From the NCBI GenBank assembly GCA_027532825.1, contig JAPZTL010000009.1, positions 353,198-417,197 of the forward strand: 64,000 nt of DNA, read 5' to 3'. The position numbers and the translations under genes were made by a program. Below, one piece after another: positions 46,079-55,003 of the stretch; positions within the stretch are counted from its first letter, which is position 1; the number at the start of each line of letters is the position of its first letter. This DNA is from Silanimonas sp021297925. Lineage in GTDB: Bacteria; Pseudomonadota; Gammaproteobacteria; Xanthomonadales; Xanthomonadaceae. Under the pieces are notes generated by a model. It was given only the letters and a program-made list of their open reading frames with translations. It was not told the DNA's origin and made no database searches.

Positions 46079-46986
46079 TCAGAACACCTCGCCGACGCAG
46101 CAGCGCAGGGAGCCACCGGCCTTCTCGATCTCGGGCAGCGGCACCGCGTGCAGCGTGAAGCCGGCGTCGCGGAAGGCCCCGCGCTCGGCCTCCGAGAGCG
46201 CCGCGACGGCGCGGGCGCCCAGGAACGCGGCCGTGTCGGAGACCGCGATGCCGTTGCCGGCGTAGGCGAGGCGCGCCTCGCGGCCCAACGGGACGGCATG
46301 CGGCGCATGGAAGCGCAGCACGGCCTCGACCACCGCCGGGTCGGCGAACCCGTCCGGGCAGGCCACCGCCAGTCGGCCGCCATAGACCTGCAGCAGGACG
46401 TTCGTGTGGTACTCGCCCGGCGCGAGGTCGAAGACGAGCGTGGCATCGAGGTCGAAGGCGGCGTGCATGGCCGCCGCGCCTTCCTCGTCGCAGCGCTCCG
46501 AGAGGCCGCAGTAGCCGATGTTGCGGGCGCGGTCGATGACCAGCGAGCCGGTGAGCTCGGCGACGCCGCGCTGCCGCGAGAGGTCGATCTCCCGATAACC
46601 CAGCGCCCGGACGAAGAAGCCGCGGATGTCGGGCCTCTCCGCCTCGCGCTGGCGGACCGGATGCCGCATGTGGCCGATCACCAGCCGCCCCGGGGCGGTG
46701 GCGAAGACGTTGTTGGGGAACACGGCGTCCGGCGTCTCCGGATCGCCAGGGAACGTCACGACCGGCACGTACGCCGACAGCGCCTTGGCCAGCGCGCGGT
46801 GCTCGGCCAAGGCCCGCTGCGGATCGATGGTGTCGGCCATCGCCATGTAGGCGTTGTCCTGCGCCGATTCGACGGCGAGGCTCATGCCCTCCGGCGCGAC
46901 CAGGAACACCGCCTTGGGCACCGCGCGCACCGGGTTGGGCGTGCAATGCGCGGCGAAGGCGAAGAACGTGGACGGATCCCGGGTGA

Positions 46987-46990
<4 letters not shown>
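46079..46990 (-). CDS. CtlX-like amidinotransferase-fold hydrolase
   Basis: A 303-aa guanidino-group-modifying enzyme of the arginine deiminase/DDAH superfamily, closest in pattern to CtlX-type proteins. Motifs are DAVFPNNVFAT (family FPNN box), catalytic His in LAPGEYHTNVLLQVYGG and a C-terminal nucleophile cysteine in GGSLRCCVGEVF. It likely hydrolyses a citrulline- or arginine-like compound. The exact substrate is not determinable. The start overlaps the dusA stop (ATGA). With arginase at 36.4 kb it hints at arginine-type nitrogen use. Confidence 0.8.
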
Positions 46991-47982
<992 letters not shown>

Positions 47983-48033
47983 ACCGCCATTGTCGCCGAT
48001 GCCCGCCCCGGCCGGCGCCGCTAGACTCCGGCC

Positions 48034-49371
48034 ATGGACTGGCTCGACGCCCTGCCCGAGACCCGCGTGCTGCGCGACCCCGCGCAGACCCGCGACTACA
48101 CCCACGACGAGTCGCACGTCCGCGGCCCGGCACCGCACGCCGTGGTCAAGCCGCGATGCCGCGAGGCGCTGCGCACGCTGGTGCATCGCGCCGGCGAGGA
48201 CGGGTTCACCCTCGTCCCGCGCGGCGCCGGCAGCGGCAAGGCCGGCGGCTGCGTGCCGACGCCGGGCAGCGTCGTGGTCGACCTCTCCGACTGGCCCGGC
48301 ACGATCGCCGTGAACGCAGCCAACCTCACGCTCTCGGCACCGGCCAGCGCCGGGCTCGCGGCGGTCAAGGAGCACGCCGAAGCCGCCGGACTCTGGTACC
48401 CGCCCGACCCGAACTCCTGGCCGCTGTGCAGTTTCGGCGGCTCGCTGGCCACCAATGCCGGCGGCCCCAACGCCTGCAAGTACGGCATGACGCGGCGCTG
48501 GGTGCTCAGCGTCGAGGCCCTGATGGCCGATGGCGAGGTGCACCGCTTCGGCATCGACTCGGTCAAGCAGAACACCGGCCCGAACCTCGCCCAGCTGCTC
48601 GTCGGCAGCGAAGGGATGTTCGGGATGATCCTCGCCGCCACCGTGGCGCTGCTGCCGCGGCCGCGCGAGGCGCTGACCCTGCTGCTGCCCCTGCCCGACC
48701 TCGCCGCCCTGCCCGGCCTGCCGGCCCGGCTGTTCGCCGCCGGCCTGCTGCCCTCGGCGCTGGAGTTCTGGGACGACGCCGTGCTGGCCGACCTCCGCGC
48801 CCACGGCCCGGACGAGGCGCGTCGCTTGCCCGGCGAGGCCCTGGTGCTGCTGGAGTTCGACGATCCGGGCTGCACGCAGGCCGGCTTCATCGAACCGCTG
48901 CTCGAGGCGCTGGGCCCGCTCGCCGCGCATGCCGAACTCGCCACCACCGGCGCCCAGCGCGAGGCCCTGTGGGGCGTGCGGCGGATGACCAGCGTGCACC
49001 TCAAGCAGCGCTTCCCCCGCAAGGTCAGCGAGGACGTCGTGGTGCCGCGCGACCGCCTGCCCGAGTTCTTCGCCCGCCTCGCCGCGCTCGACGCGAAGAC
49101 CGTCAGCTACGGCCACCTCGGCGACGGCAACCTGCACGTCAACCTGCTGCACGCCGGCGAGCTCGCGGCCGATGCGCTCGATGCCGCGCTCGACCCGCTG
49201 TTCGCGCTCTGCATCGACCTCGGCGGCACGTTGTCCGGCGAGCACGGCATCGGGCTGGCCAAGCGCGACGCCTTCCTGCGCCATGCCGACCCGTTCGCCA
49301 TCGACGCGCTGCGCGGCATCAAGCAGGCGCTCGACCCGAAGGGCGTGTTCAACGCCGGCAAGGTGGTCTAG
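48034..49371 (+). CDS. FAD-linked 2-hydroxyacid oxidase/dehydrogenase (GlcD/D-LDH-like)
   Basis: A 445-aa flavoprotein with an N-terminal PCMH-type FAD domain (TLVPRGAGSGKAGGCVPTPG; SFGGSLATNAGGPNACKYG; LLVGSEGMFGMI) and a C-terminal FAD-oxidase domain (SYGHLGDGNLHVN; LSGEHGIGLAKRD). Such enzymes oxidise D-lactate, glycolate or D-2-hydroxyglutarate. The substrate is not resolved. No iron-sulfur partner is fused or adjacent. Its stop overlaps the convergent SDR gene by 4 bp. Confidence 0.88.
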   Translation: MDWLDALPETRVLRDPAQTRDYTHDESHVRGPAPHAVVKPRCREALRTLVHRAGEDGFTLVPRGAGSGKAGGCVPTPGSVVVDLSDWPGTIAVNAANLTLSAPASAGLAAVKEHAEAAGLWYPPDPNSWPLCSFGGSLATNAGGPNACKYGMTRRWVLSVEALMADGEVHRFGIDSVKQNTGPNLAQLLVGSEGMFGMILAATVALLPRPREALTLLLPLPDLAALPGLPARLFAAGLLPSALEFWDDAVLADLRAHGPDEARRLPGEALVLLEFDDPGCTQAGFIEPLLEALGPLAAHAELATTGAQREALWGVRRMTSVHLKQRFPRKVSEDVVVPRDRLPEFFARLAALDAKTVSYGHLGDGNLHVNLLHAGELAADALDAALDPLFALCIDLGGTLSGEHGIGLAKRDAFLRHADPFAIDALRGIKQALDPKGVFNAGKVV

Positions 49372-50174
49372 GCCGGCGGCGTCGCGTAGCCCTCGCGCCA
49401 GCTCGGGTACGTCGGCGCCCAACCGGTGCCGCGCAGCCGCGCGTTCGACACGCGCTTGCCGGTCACCGGACCGGGCGCCGCGCCGAGCGCCGGCAGGTCC
49501 AGCCGGGCGCGCAGGCCGTCGATGACCTCGTGCTCCAGCGCCGGGGCATCGTCGTTGCCGCAGTAGGCGCGGGCGATCCGCGGCCGCTCCAGCAGGTGCA
49601 GCAGGGCACCCGCGACATCGTCGACGTGGATGCGGTTGGTCCAGCGCGGCTCGCCGGGGCGCGGCTCGCGGGCGCGGCGCCACATCCGTTCGCGGCCCGG
49701 GCCGTAGATGCCCGAGGCCCGGAACGCCGCGGCGTCGGGATGCGGGTCGAGCTCGCGCTCGGCCTCGCGCAGCACCCGGCCGTTGAAGACCGTGGCGTCG
49801 ACGGCGGTGTCCTCGTCGACGCAGCCGCCGGCGTCCTCCGCGTAGACGGCCGTGCTCGACACGAACAGCACGCGGCCGATCTCGCCGCGATCCAGCAGGC
49901 GTCGCAGGCCATCGCGGTACAGCACGCGGTAGGCGTCCTCGCTGCGCTCGTCCGGCGTCGGGCAGTAGACCAGCGCGTCGAGCTGCCTCGGCAGGGCGGC
50001 CAGGCCCTCGCCACTGCGCAGGTCGGCGCGCAGCGCACGCACGCCGGGGCCCATCGGCACCTCGCGGCGGCGCAGGGCCAGCACGTCCCAGCCGGCATCG
50101 GCGGCGCGGACCGCGAGGCGGCCACCGGTATCGCCGGCGCCGGCGACGAGCAGTAGAGGGCGGGAGTCGGGCAT
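49368..50174 (-). CDS. NAD(P)-dependent epimerase/dehydratase-like extended SDR
   Basis: A 268-aa Rossmann protein. The nucleotide loop reads LLLVAGAGDTGGRLA. FVSSTAVYAEDAGG gives the SDR serine and a tyrosine, but the usual YxxxK pair is not obvious, so catalytic competence is uncertain. RIHVDDVAGALLHLLE and GTGWAPTYPSWREGY are typical of YeeZ-like atypical SDRs. It is divergent from aroK, with 44 bp between the two starts. The substrate is unknown. Confidence 0.8.
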   Translation of the reverse strand: MPDSRPLLLVAGAGDTGGRLAVRAADAGWDVLALRRREVPMGPGVRALRADLRSGEGLAALPRQLDALVYCPTPDERSEDAYRVLYRDGLRRLLDRGEIGRVLFVSSTAVYAEDAGGCVDEDTAVDATVFNGRVLREAERELDPHPDAAAFRASGIYGPGRERMWRRAREPRPGEPRWTNRIHVDDVAGALLHLLERPRIARAYCGNDDAPALEHEVIDGLRARLDLPALGAAPGPVTGKRVSNARLRGTGWAPTYPSWREGYATPPA

Positions 50175-50218
50175 CGGGGCCGTGAATGGAACGGGACCCG
50201 GATGCTACCGTTCGCAGC

Positions 50219-50758
50219 ATGACTCCCGCGGCAAACCTCGTCCTCGTCGGCCCGATGGGCGCCGGCAAGACCTCCATCGGCCGACGCCTCGCCGACCGGT
50301 TCGGCCTCGCCTTCGTCGACCTCGACCAGGCCATCGAGGCCGCGACGGGCGTTCGCGTCGCCGACATCTTCGAACGCGAGGGCGAAGCCGGATTCCGCGA
50401 GCGCGAGGCGCGGCAGCTCGCGCTGGAACTCGCCGTCGACGACCGGCTGGTGGCCACCGGCGGCGGCGGCGTGCTGCGCGAGGCCAACCGCGCGCTGATG
50501 CGCCAGCGCGGCTTCGTGCTGCACCTCGCCGTACCGGTCGAGGAGCAGTTGCGCCGGCTGGCGAACGACCGCAGCCGCCCCCTGCTGCAGCGGCCCGACC
50601 GCGAAGCCACGCTGCGGGCGATGGCCGAGGCGCGCGCACCGCTCTACGCCGACGTCGCCGACCTGTCCTTCGACACCCGCGGCCTGACGCCGGGGCAGGC
50701 CTGCGAGCAGCTCGTCCCGCTGCTCCGGCAGCACTGGACCCACCCGAGGGCGGCCTGA
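50219..50758 (+). CDS. aroK: Shikimate kinase
   Basis: A 179-aa P-loop kinase for step five of the chorismate pathway. Walker A is GPMGAGKTSIGRRL, the shikimate-binding Asp lies in FVDLDQAIE, the Arg site is REGEAGFREREA, and GGGGVLREANR follows. The lid region is RPLLQRPDR. The ATG at 50219 was chosen over 50186 because it starts immediately before the P-loop strand, as in the family. Its stop overlaps aroB (TGATG): the canonical aroKB operon. Confidence 0.95.
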   Translation: MTPAANLVLVGPMGAGKTSIGRRLADRFGLAFVDLDQAIEAATGVRVADIFEREGEAGFREREARQLALELAVDDRLVATGGGGVLREANRALMRQRGFVLHLAVPVEEQLRRLANDRSRPLLQRPDREATLRAMAEARAPLYADVADLSFDTRGLTPGQACEQLVPLLRQHWTHPRAA

Positions 50759-51834
50759 TGGCGCTGCGCACCGTCGACGTCGAACTGGGCACCCGCCGCT
50801 ACCCCATCCACATCGGTCCCGGCCTGCTGGACGATGCCGCACGGCTGGCCGCGCTCGCCCCGGGGCGCCACGTGCTCATCGTGACGGACGCGAACGTCGC
50901 GCCGCACTGGCTGGCCCGTGTCGAGGCCGCCTTCGCCGGCAAACAGCGCGCGACCCACGTGCTGCCGCCCGGTGAGCAGGAAAAGACGCTCGAACGCTTT
51001 GGCGACCTGATGGGCGCGCTCGCGCGCTTGGGTGCCAGCCGCGATGCCACGCTGGTCGCCCTCGGCGGCGGCGTGGTGGGCGACCTGACCGGCTTCGCCG
51101 CGGCCTGCTGGATGCGCGGCGTGCGCTTCGTGCAGCTGCCGACCACCCTGCTGGCGATGGTCGATTCCTCGGTCGGCGGCAAGACCGCCGTCGACCTGCC
51201 CGAGGGCAAGAACCTCGTCGGAGCCTTCCACCAGCCGGCGGCCGTCCTCGCCGACACCGCCACGCTGGCCACCCTGCCCGACCGCGAACTGCGCGCCGGT
51301 CTGGCCGAGGTCCTCAAGTACGGCGCGCTGGGCGACGCCGCGTTCTTCGAGCGCGTGCACGCCCTTGCCCCGGCCCTGCTGGCCCGCGATCCCGGCGCGC
51401 TGGCCGAGGTGATCGCCACCAGCTGCGCGCACAAGGCCGGCATCGTCGCCCGCGACGAAACCGAAACCGGCGAGCGCATGCTGCTCAACCTCGGCCACAC
51501 CTTCGGTCACGCGATCGAGGCCGTGCAGGGCTTCGGCGGGCTGGTCCACGGCGAGGCGGTGGCCGTCGGCATGGGGCTGGCCGCGCGGCTGTCGGCCGAG
51601 CTTGGCCTCGCGCCGGCCGCCGATGCGGACCGGCTCATCACCGCGCTGCGGGCGCTGGACCTCCCCACCGAGGTGCCCGCGGGGCTCGATCCGGACGCCC
51701 TGCTCGCGCGCATGCGGCTCGACAAGAAGAACCTCTCCGGCACGCTGCGGCTGGTCCTGTGGCGCGGCATCGGCGCGGCCTTCGTCGCCACCGGCATCGA
51801 CGAATCGGCCGTGCGCCGGGTGCTGGCGGGCTGA
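50758..51834 (+). CDS. aroB: 3-dehydroquinate synthase
   Basis: A 358-aa NAD- and zinc-dependent enzyme of the shikimate pathway. Motifs are VALGGGVVGDLTGFAA, VDSSVGGKTAVDLPEGKN, the zinc ligands in AEVLKYG, NLGHTFGHAIE and VHGEAVAVGM. It overlaps the aroK stop. It is the last housekeeping gene before the composition change at about 51.9 kb; its stop faces the convergent LysR gene 38 bp away. Confidence 0.96.
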   Translation: MALRTVDVELGTRRYPIHIGPGLLDDAARLAALAPGRHVLIVTDANVAPHWLARVEAAFAGKQRATHVLPPGEQEKTLERFGDLMGALARLGASRDATLVALGGGVVGDLTGFAAACWMRGVRFVQLPTTLLAMVDSSVGGKTAVDLPEGKNLVGAFHQPAAVLADTATLATLPDRELRAGLAEVLKYGALGDAAFFERVHALAPALLARDPGALAEVIATSCAHKAGIVARDETETGERMLLNLGHTFGHAIEAVQGFGGLVHGEAVAVGMGLAARLSAELGLAPAADADRLITALRALDLPTEVPAGLDPDALLARMRLDKKNLSGTLRLVLWRGIGAAFVATGIDESAVRRVLAG

Positions 51835-51872
51835 GCTTCCAGCGTCATCGGCAATCCCGTGCCGCGTCCGCG

Positions 51873-52823
51873 TCAGGGCCGCGCGGAGTCCCTCGCGGTC
51901 CAGCCATCCATCAGCGGCTCGCGCGTCAAGCGCTCGGCGAACCACTGCCCTGCCCGTCCCAATGCACTGGCGCGATAGGCGAGGGCGAAGACCGCCTCGG
52001 GACGCGGCTGCTGCACGTCCAGTCGAAGCAGGGTGCCCCGCTCGAACTCGGGCGCGGCAAGGAAACGGGGAAGGAAGCCGACGCCCAGGCCGGCGCGCTG
52101 CGCGTCGAGCTTCGCCGCCATGCTTGCAACCGTCAGCGTCTCCTGGCCGGCCAACAATCCATAGGTCCTCGCCGGACGGGCACGCGAGCTGTCTGCCACG
52201 CGCACCGCGCGATGCGGCAGCACCGCCGACTCGGGCAAGGGGGCGCCAAGCGCCTCGGCGTGGATCGCCAAGGGGTGGCCGGGCGCGACGGCAAAGTCGA
52301 ACGCCACCGCTCCCAGCGTGGCCACCACATACCCGCCGCCGGATGGGATGCCGCCGGCACCGAGCCCGGCGATGACGAGGTCGGCGCGATGTTCGACCAG
52401 CGCTTCCCAGCAGCCTTCCAAGGACTCCTCGGCAATACGCACGCGCGTGCTGGTGGCAAGTCCATAGAACGCCCTCAGCGCCGGGAAGAGCCGCTGCGTT
52501 CCAAGCAGTGAATCGATGACGATGCACAGATCGGTCTCCCAACCGGCGGCGATCCGACCAAGACGACGCTCCGCAGCGGCGGCCAGGTCCAGCAGCCGTC
52601 GCCCTTCCTCGAGCAGGTCCTTGCCTCCCGGCGTCAACCGCGTCTGCTGCTTGGTCCGTTCGAACAGCCTGATGCCCAGTTCTCTCTCAAGCTGGCCGAC
52701 CGTGTAGCTCAAGGCCGATGGCACTTTGTGGAGCTCGGCCGCTGCCTTCGCGAACGACCCGTGCCGCGCGATGGCATCGACGACGTAGATCGCTTCGAGC
52801 GAGAGGGTGGGGCGCGGACTCAT
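51873..52823 (-). CDS. LysR-family transcriptional regulator
   Basis: A 316-aa LTTR. The N-terminal winged helix is clear (SLEAIYVVDAIARHGSFAKA, LHKVPSALSYTVGQLERELG, FERTKQQTRLTPGG). The effector-binding domain starts near residue 90. It is divergent from the secreted protein at 52918, its likely target; a 12-bp palindrome lies in the 94-bp spacer. Base composition is slightly lower than in the upstream aro genes, fitting the start of an accessory region. Confidence 0.9.
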   Translation of the reverse strand: MSPRPTLSLEAIYVVDAIARHGSFAKAAAELHKVPSALSYTVGQLERELGIRLFERTKQQTRLTPGGKDLLEEGRRLLDLAAAAERRLGRIAAGWETDLCIVIDSLLGTQRLFPALRAFYGLATSTRVRIAEESLEGCWEALVEHRADLVIAGLGAGGIPSGGGYVVATLGAVAFDFAVAPGHPLAIHAEALGAPLPESAVLPHRAVRVADSSRARPARTYGLLAGQETLTVASMAAKLDAQRAGLGVGFLPRFLAAPEFERGTLLRLDVQQPRPEAVFALAYRASALGRAGQWFAERLTREPLMDGWTARDSARP

Positions 52824-52888
52824 GGTTCAAGGAGTTTGGGGACGGCGTTCAATTCGGCTCGCTTTTCAATGCGGATGCACGCTCCTAT

Positions 52889-52900
52889 GGTTCCGGAACC
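52889..52900. promoter_or_regulatory. Palindrome between LysR and its divergent neighbour
   Basis: GGTTCCGGAACC is a perfect 12-bp palindrome in the divergent promoter region, 18 bp before the ATG of the secreted protein. LysR regulators bind interrupted dyads, so it is a candidate operator on position alone. Confidence 0.35.
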
Positions 52901-52917
52901 TTCCAAGAGATGAACCC

Positions 52918-53841
52918 ATGACGTGCAAAACCGGAACAACAGTCGCCTCGGCGCTGGCTTTGGCTTCGATCGGAAGATTGTGGCGCAAGCGGGTGCTTTC
53001 CGCGTCATTGTGGCTCCTGGCATGGCCCACCGTGACTCTGGCGGCACCGGATTCGGCCACCCTCGGCCCCACGACCGAGGGCCCCGACGCGCGTGTCGTG
53101 ACGATGACCTACCTGAAGTCCGCTCCCGGGAAGCTGGGACAGCTTGAGCGCTATGTCCGTGCCAACTGGTTCGCGATGGACAAGATCGCCGTCGAACGGG
53201 GACTCTTCGTCAGCTACTTGTGGCTCGACACGGGCTCGGACGAGGGCCCATGGAATGCCATCGTGATGGTGACGTATCGCGACGCACGGGGATTCGCCGG
53301 CATCCAGAAGGAATGGGCCGAGGTGAGGGCCGCCCATAGCGAAGTGCTCATCGATGGCGCCTCGCAAGCCGATCTCGGTCGCGTGGTCGAGAGTCGCGAG
53401 TTCTTCGAGCGTGCGCCTTTCGTCAGCGTCGTCGCCGCAGGTCTACCGCTTGAAGGAGCCCCATCGGATGCCCATTCCCGCAATGAATCCGCGATCCGGG
53501 AAGTCGTTGGCAAGTACTTCGAAGCGGGCATCACCGGAAGCCCGGAGTTGATCCGCGAAGCCTTTCTTCCGACGGCAAGAATCGAGGGCTTGAGGGAAGG
53601 ACGACTCGGCACATGGTCATTCGACGAGTACATCCGGTTCTTCAACGGCACTCCTGCATCAGGCGCAGATCAGGTCGAACGAACGATCACCCGCGTTCTG
53701 ACGCACGGCGACAGCGCCACGGTACAGTTGAGACTACGGTTCAGCCCGACGCGGGCGCTCGACGAACAACTCCTGATGCTTCGCATCAACGGCCAGTGGA
53801 AGATCACGTACAAGTCGTACGTGCCTTCTCCATCACCTTGA
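52918..53841 (+). CDS. Exported two-domain protein with SnoaL/NTF2-like C-terminus
   Basis: A 307-aa protein with a signal/anchor helix at about 25-42 (VLSASLWLLAWPTVTLAAP). Residues about 55-165 look like a dimeric alpha-beta barrel domain (VVTMTYLKSAPGKLGQLERY; WNAIVMVTYRDARGF). Residues about 185-305 resemble a SnoaL/NTF2 or lumazine-binding-like cone (IREVVGKYFEAGITGSPELI; ARIEGLREGRLGTWSFDEY; LLMLRINGQWKITYKSYV). The ATG at 52918 is preceded by AAGAGATG. It is probably controlled by the divergent LysR protein. Substrate or role unknown. Confidence 0.75.
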   Translation: MTCKTGTTVASALALASIGRLWRKRVLSASLWLLAWPTVTLAAPDSATLGPTTEGPDARVVTMTYLKSAPGKLGQLERYVRANWFAMDKIAVERGLFVSYLWLDTGSDEGPWNAIVMVTYRDARGFAGIQKEWAEVRAAHSEVLIDGASQADLGRVVESREFFERAPFVSVVAAGLPLEGAPSDAHSRNESAIREVVGKYFEAGITGSPELIREAFLPTARIEGLREGRLGTWSFDEYIRFFNGTPASGADQVERTITRVLTHGDSATVQLRLRFSPTRALDEQLLMLRINGQWKITYKSYVPSPSP

Positions 53842-54086
53842 TCTTCCGGCCATGGCGGAGAAGCTGACTGACCCTGCCCCGCACTTGCCGAAATCACTCT
53901 CGCCGGGAGTCTCGCGGCGAGGTGTCGCGCCGATGCGTCCCCGATGCCTCTTGCCTGCGCCCGCGAGGAACAAACCGAACCGGTCATCCGCCGCCGTTGA
54001 AAACGGCATGCGCGCCGGCCGCAGCGGTTGGCGTGCGAGGTGCCACGCGGCGCAGGCAGCGCAAACCGAACTTGCCAGAACCACAG
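53842..54086. other. Gene-free spacer before the attC-like hairpin
   Basis: Together with the attC-like element (listed separately) this belongs to a 304-bp gene-free gap between the secreted protein and the cassette-like ORF. Apart from that hairpin I see no convincing ORF, tRNA or terminator in it. It has mixed composition. Confidence 0.5.
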
Positions 54087-54119
54087 GCCTAACGCTGCCG
54101 CTTGAGCGAGCAGTTAGGC
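54087..54119 (-). repeat. attC-like hairpin after a small ORF
   Basis: GCCTAAC and GTTAGGC form a perfect 7-bp dyad matching the R-box consensus pair (RYYYAAC / GTTRRRY) of integron attC sites. Read on the minus strand, the first half continues TGCTCGCTCAAGCGG, close to the common attC beginning, then GCAGCGTTAGGC. At 33 bp it is far shorter than a normal attC and lacks a clear L' box, so it may be a truncated or decayed site. It lies 26 bp downstream of the stop of a small ORF, the usual cassette arrangement. Confidence 0.5.
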
Positions 54120-54145
54120 GGAATTTGTCGGAAATCACCCAGAGC

Positions 54146-54598
54146 TTAAGTCAAGCTGCTTGGGCTCGCGCAGGTGAAGACCACACCACGCTGCTGTAGT
54201 TCGCGACGGATCGCGGATTGGTGGTGATGCAGGAGCTGGGAGCGCAGGATGTCTGCTGCCGCCTGCGTGCGGTAGGTGACCTGCCAGACCGTACTGGTGC
54301 TCCTGCCGCTGGAGCGAGTGGAGGCACAGATGGCGTCGATTTCGTCCAGCCGGATCTTGTATGTCCGTGGCATCCACCAAGCGCCGTCCTTGACGAGCAG
54401 TTGATTGTCGTCGAGTTTGATTTCGTGCACCTGCCTCTGCGGCACGTACAGCAGATACAGCACGGTGAAACAGCAGGCCGCCACCCGGTGCTGGAGTGAC
54501 GGGCGGGGGTGGCCCAGCGCGTAGCGCCAGTACGCGAGGAGCACCAGTGCGGCGACCACTTCGGCCCAGATGAAAGTGGAGGGGTAGGTATAGGTCAT
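54146..54598 (-). CDS. Small membrane protein of unknown function, cassette-like
   Basis: A 150-aa protein with two N-terminal membrane helices (about 8-27 FIWAEVVAALVLLAYWRYAL and 34-49 VAACCFTVLYLLYVP) and a cytosolic beta-rich part (VHEIKLDDNQLLVKDGAW; STVWQVTYRTQAAADILRS) that resembles a bacterial PH-like domain; this is only a shape resemblance. The start MTYTYPSTF (54598) was chosen; a 14-residue longer start exists at 54640. It is followed by an attC-like hairpin, so it may be a captured integron cassette. No function assigned. Confidence 0.6.
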   Translation of the reverse strand: MTYTYPSTFIWAEVVAALVLLAYWRYALGHPRPSLQHRVAACCFTVLYLLYVPQRQVHEIKLDDNQLLVKDGAWWMPRTYKIRLDEIDAICASTRSSGRSTSTVWQVTYRTQAAADILRSQLLHHHQSAIRRELQQRGVVFTCASPSSLT

Positions 54599-54712
54599 AC
54601 GGTCTTCGGCGCGCGTCAAGGTAGTTGTCGCCCGGGTCATGCGGCCGAAGGCCCTTTCTCAGTGCCCGGCCAGGATGCTGCATTGACCATAACGTTACGT
54701 TCGGGGTTCAAG

Positions 54713-54861
54713 GCCACCATGCCGCCGTACTTCGAATTCCACTGGTAGTAGGGCGCCGAGCTGATGCCGGCCTGGCGGCACAGGTCCTTGATCGGCACCC
54801 CGGCGTCGCCCTGCTTGAGCACGGCAATGATCTGCGTCTCGGTGAACTTCGACTTCTTCAT
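54713..54861 (-). pseudogene. IS3-family orfA remnant
   Basis: The first ~50 codons of an IS407-type orfA: MKKSKFTETQIIAVLKQG, VPIKDLCRQAGISS, then YYQWNSKYGGM. This is the helix-turn-helix part of the transposase. The frame then leaves the IS sequence and continues into unrelated codons, so the leucine-zipper part and orfB are lost. It cannot make a working transposase. Confidence 0.8.
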
Positions 54862-54933
54862 ACAACCTCTTGGCTGGGGGAACATGCCAGAAAGTTCTAC
54901 TTATCAAGTGTCTACCGATCGGCGGAGCTTACG
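54713..54933 (-). mobile_element. Relic of an IS407-like (IS3 family) element, orfA end only
   Basis: About 220 bp resemble the right end of the complete element at 62575-63778: the same CATGCCAGAAAG leader segment, the same orfA start and a degenerate terminus GAGCTTACG (intact copy: GAGGTTACG). Similarity stops after the KYGG codons on the left. The rest of the element is missing. Sequence differences show it is not a recent copy of the intact element. It has the same orientation and marks the left border of the acquired efflux operon. Confidence 0.8.
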
Positions 54934-55003
54934 GCACTGCGAAGCGCCTTCCCCGCACCCGGTGCGTTTCAGAAGAAGGATGGGGAGCGTGTTGTTCAAA
55001 CTT

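Larger units (their letters stand above)
54599..55003. other. Intergenic zone holding an IS relic
   Basis: No intact gene is present in this 405-bp stretch. Its middle (54713-54933) is a decayed IS3-family fragment described separately. The 70 bp on its right lead into the 3' end of the sensor-kinase gene. I see no terminator for the efflux operon here. Confidence 0.6.

Noticed and set aside
54087..54119. A complete integron
   Set aside because: Only one short attC-like site is visible. There is no intI gene or attI site, and the L' box is missing, so I report only an attC-like hairpin.
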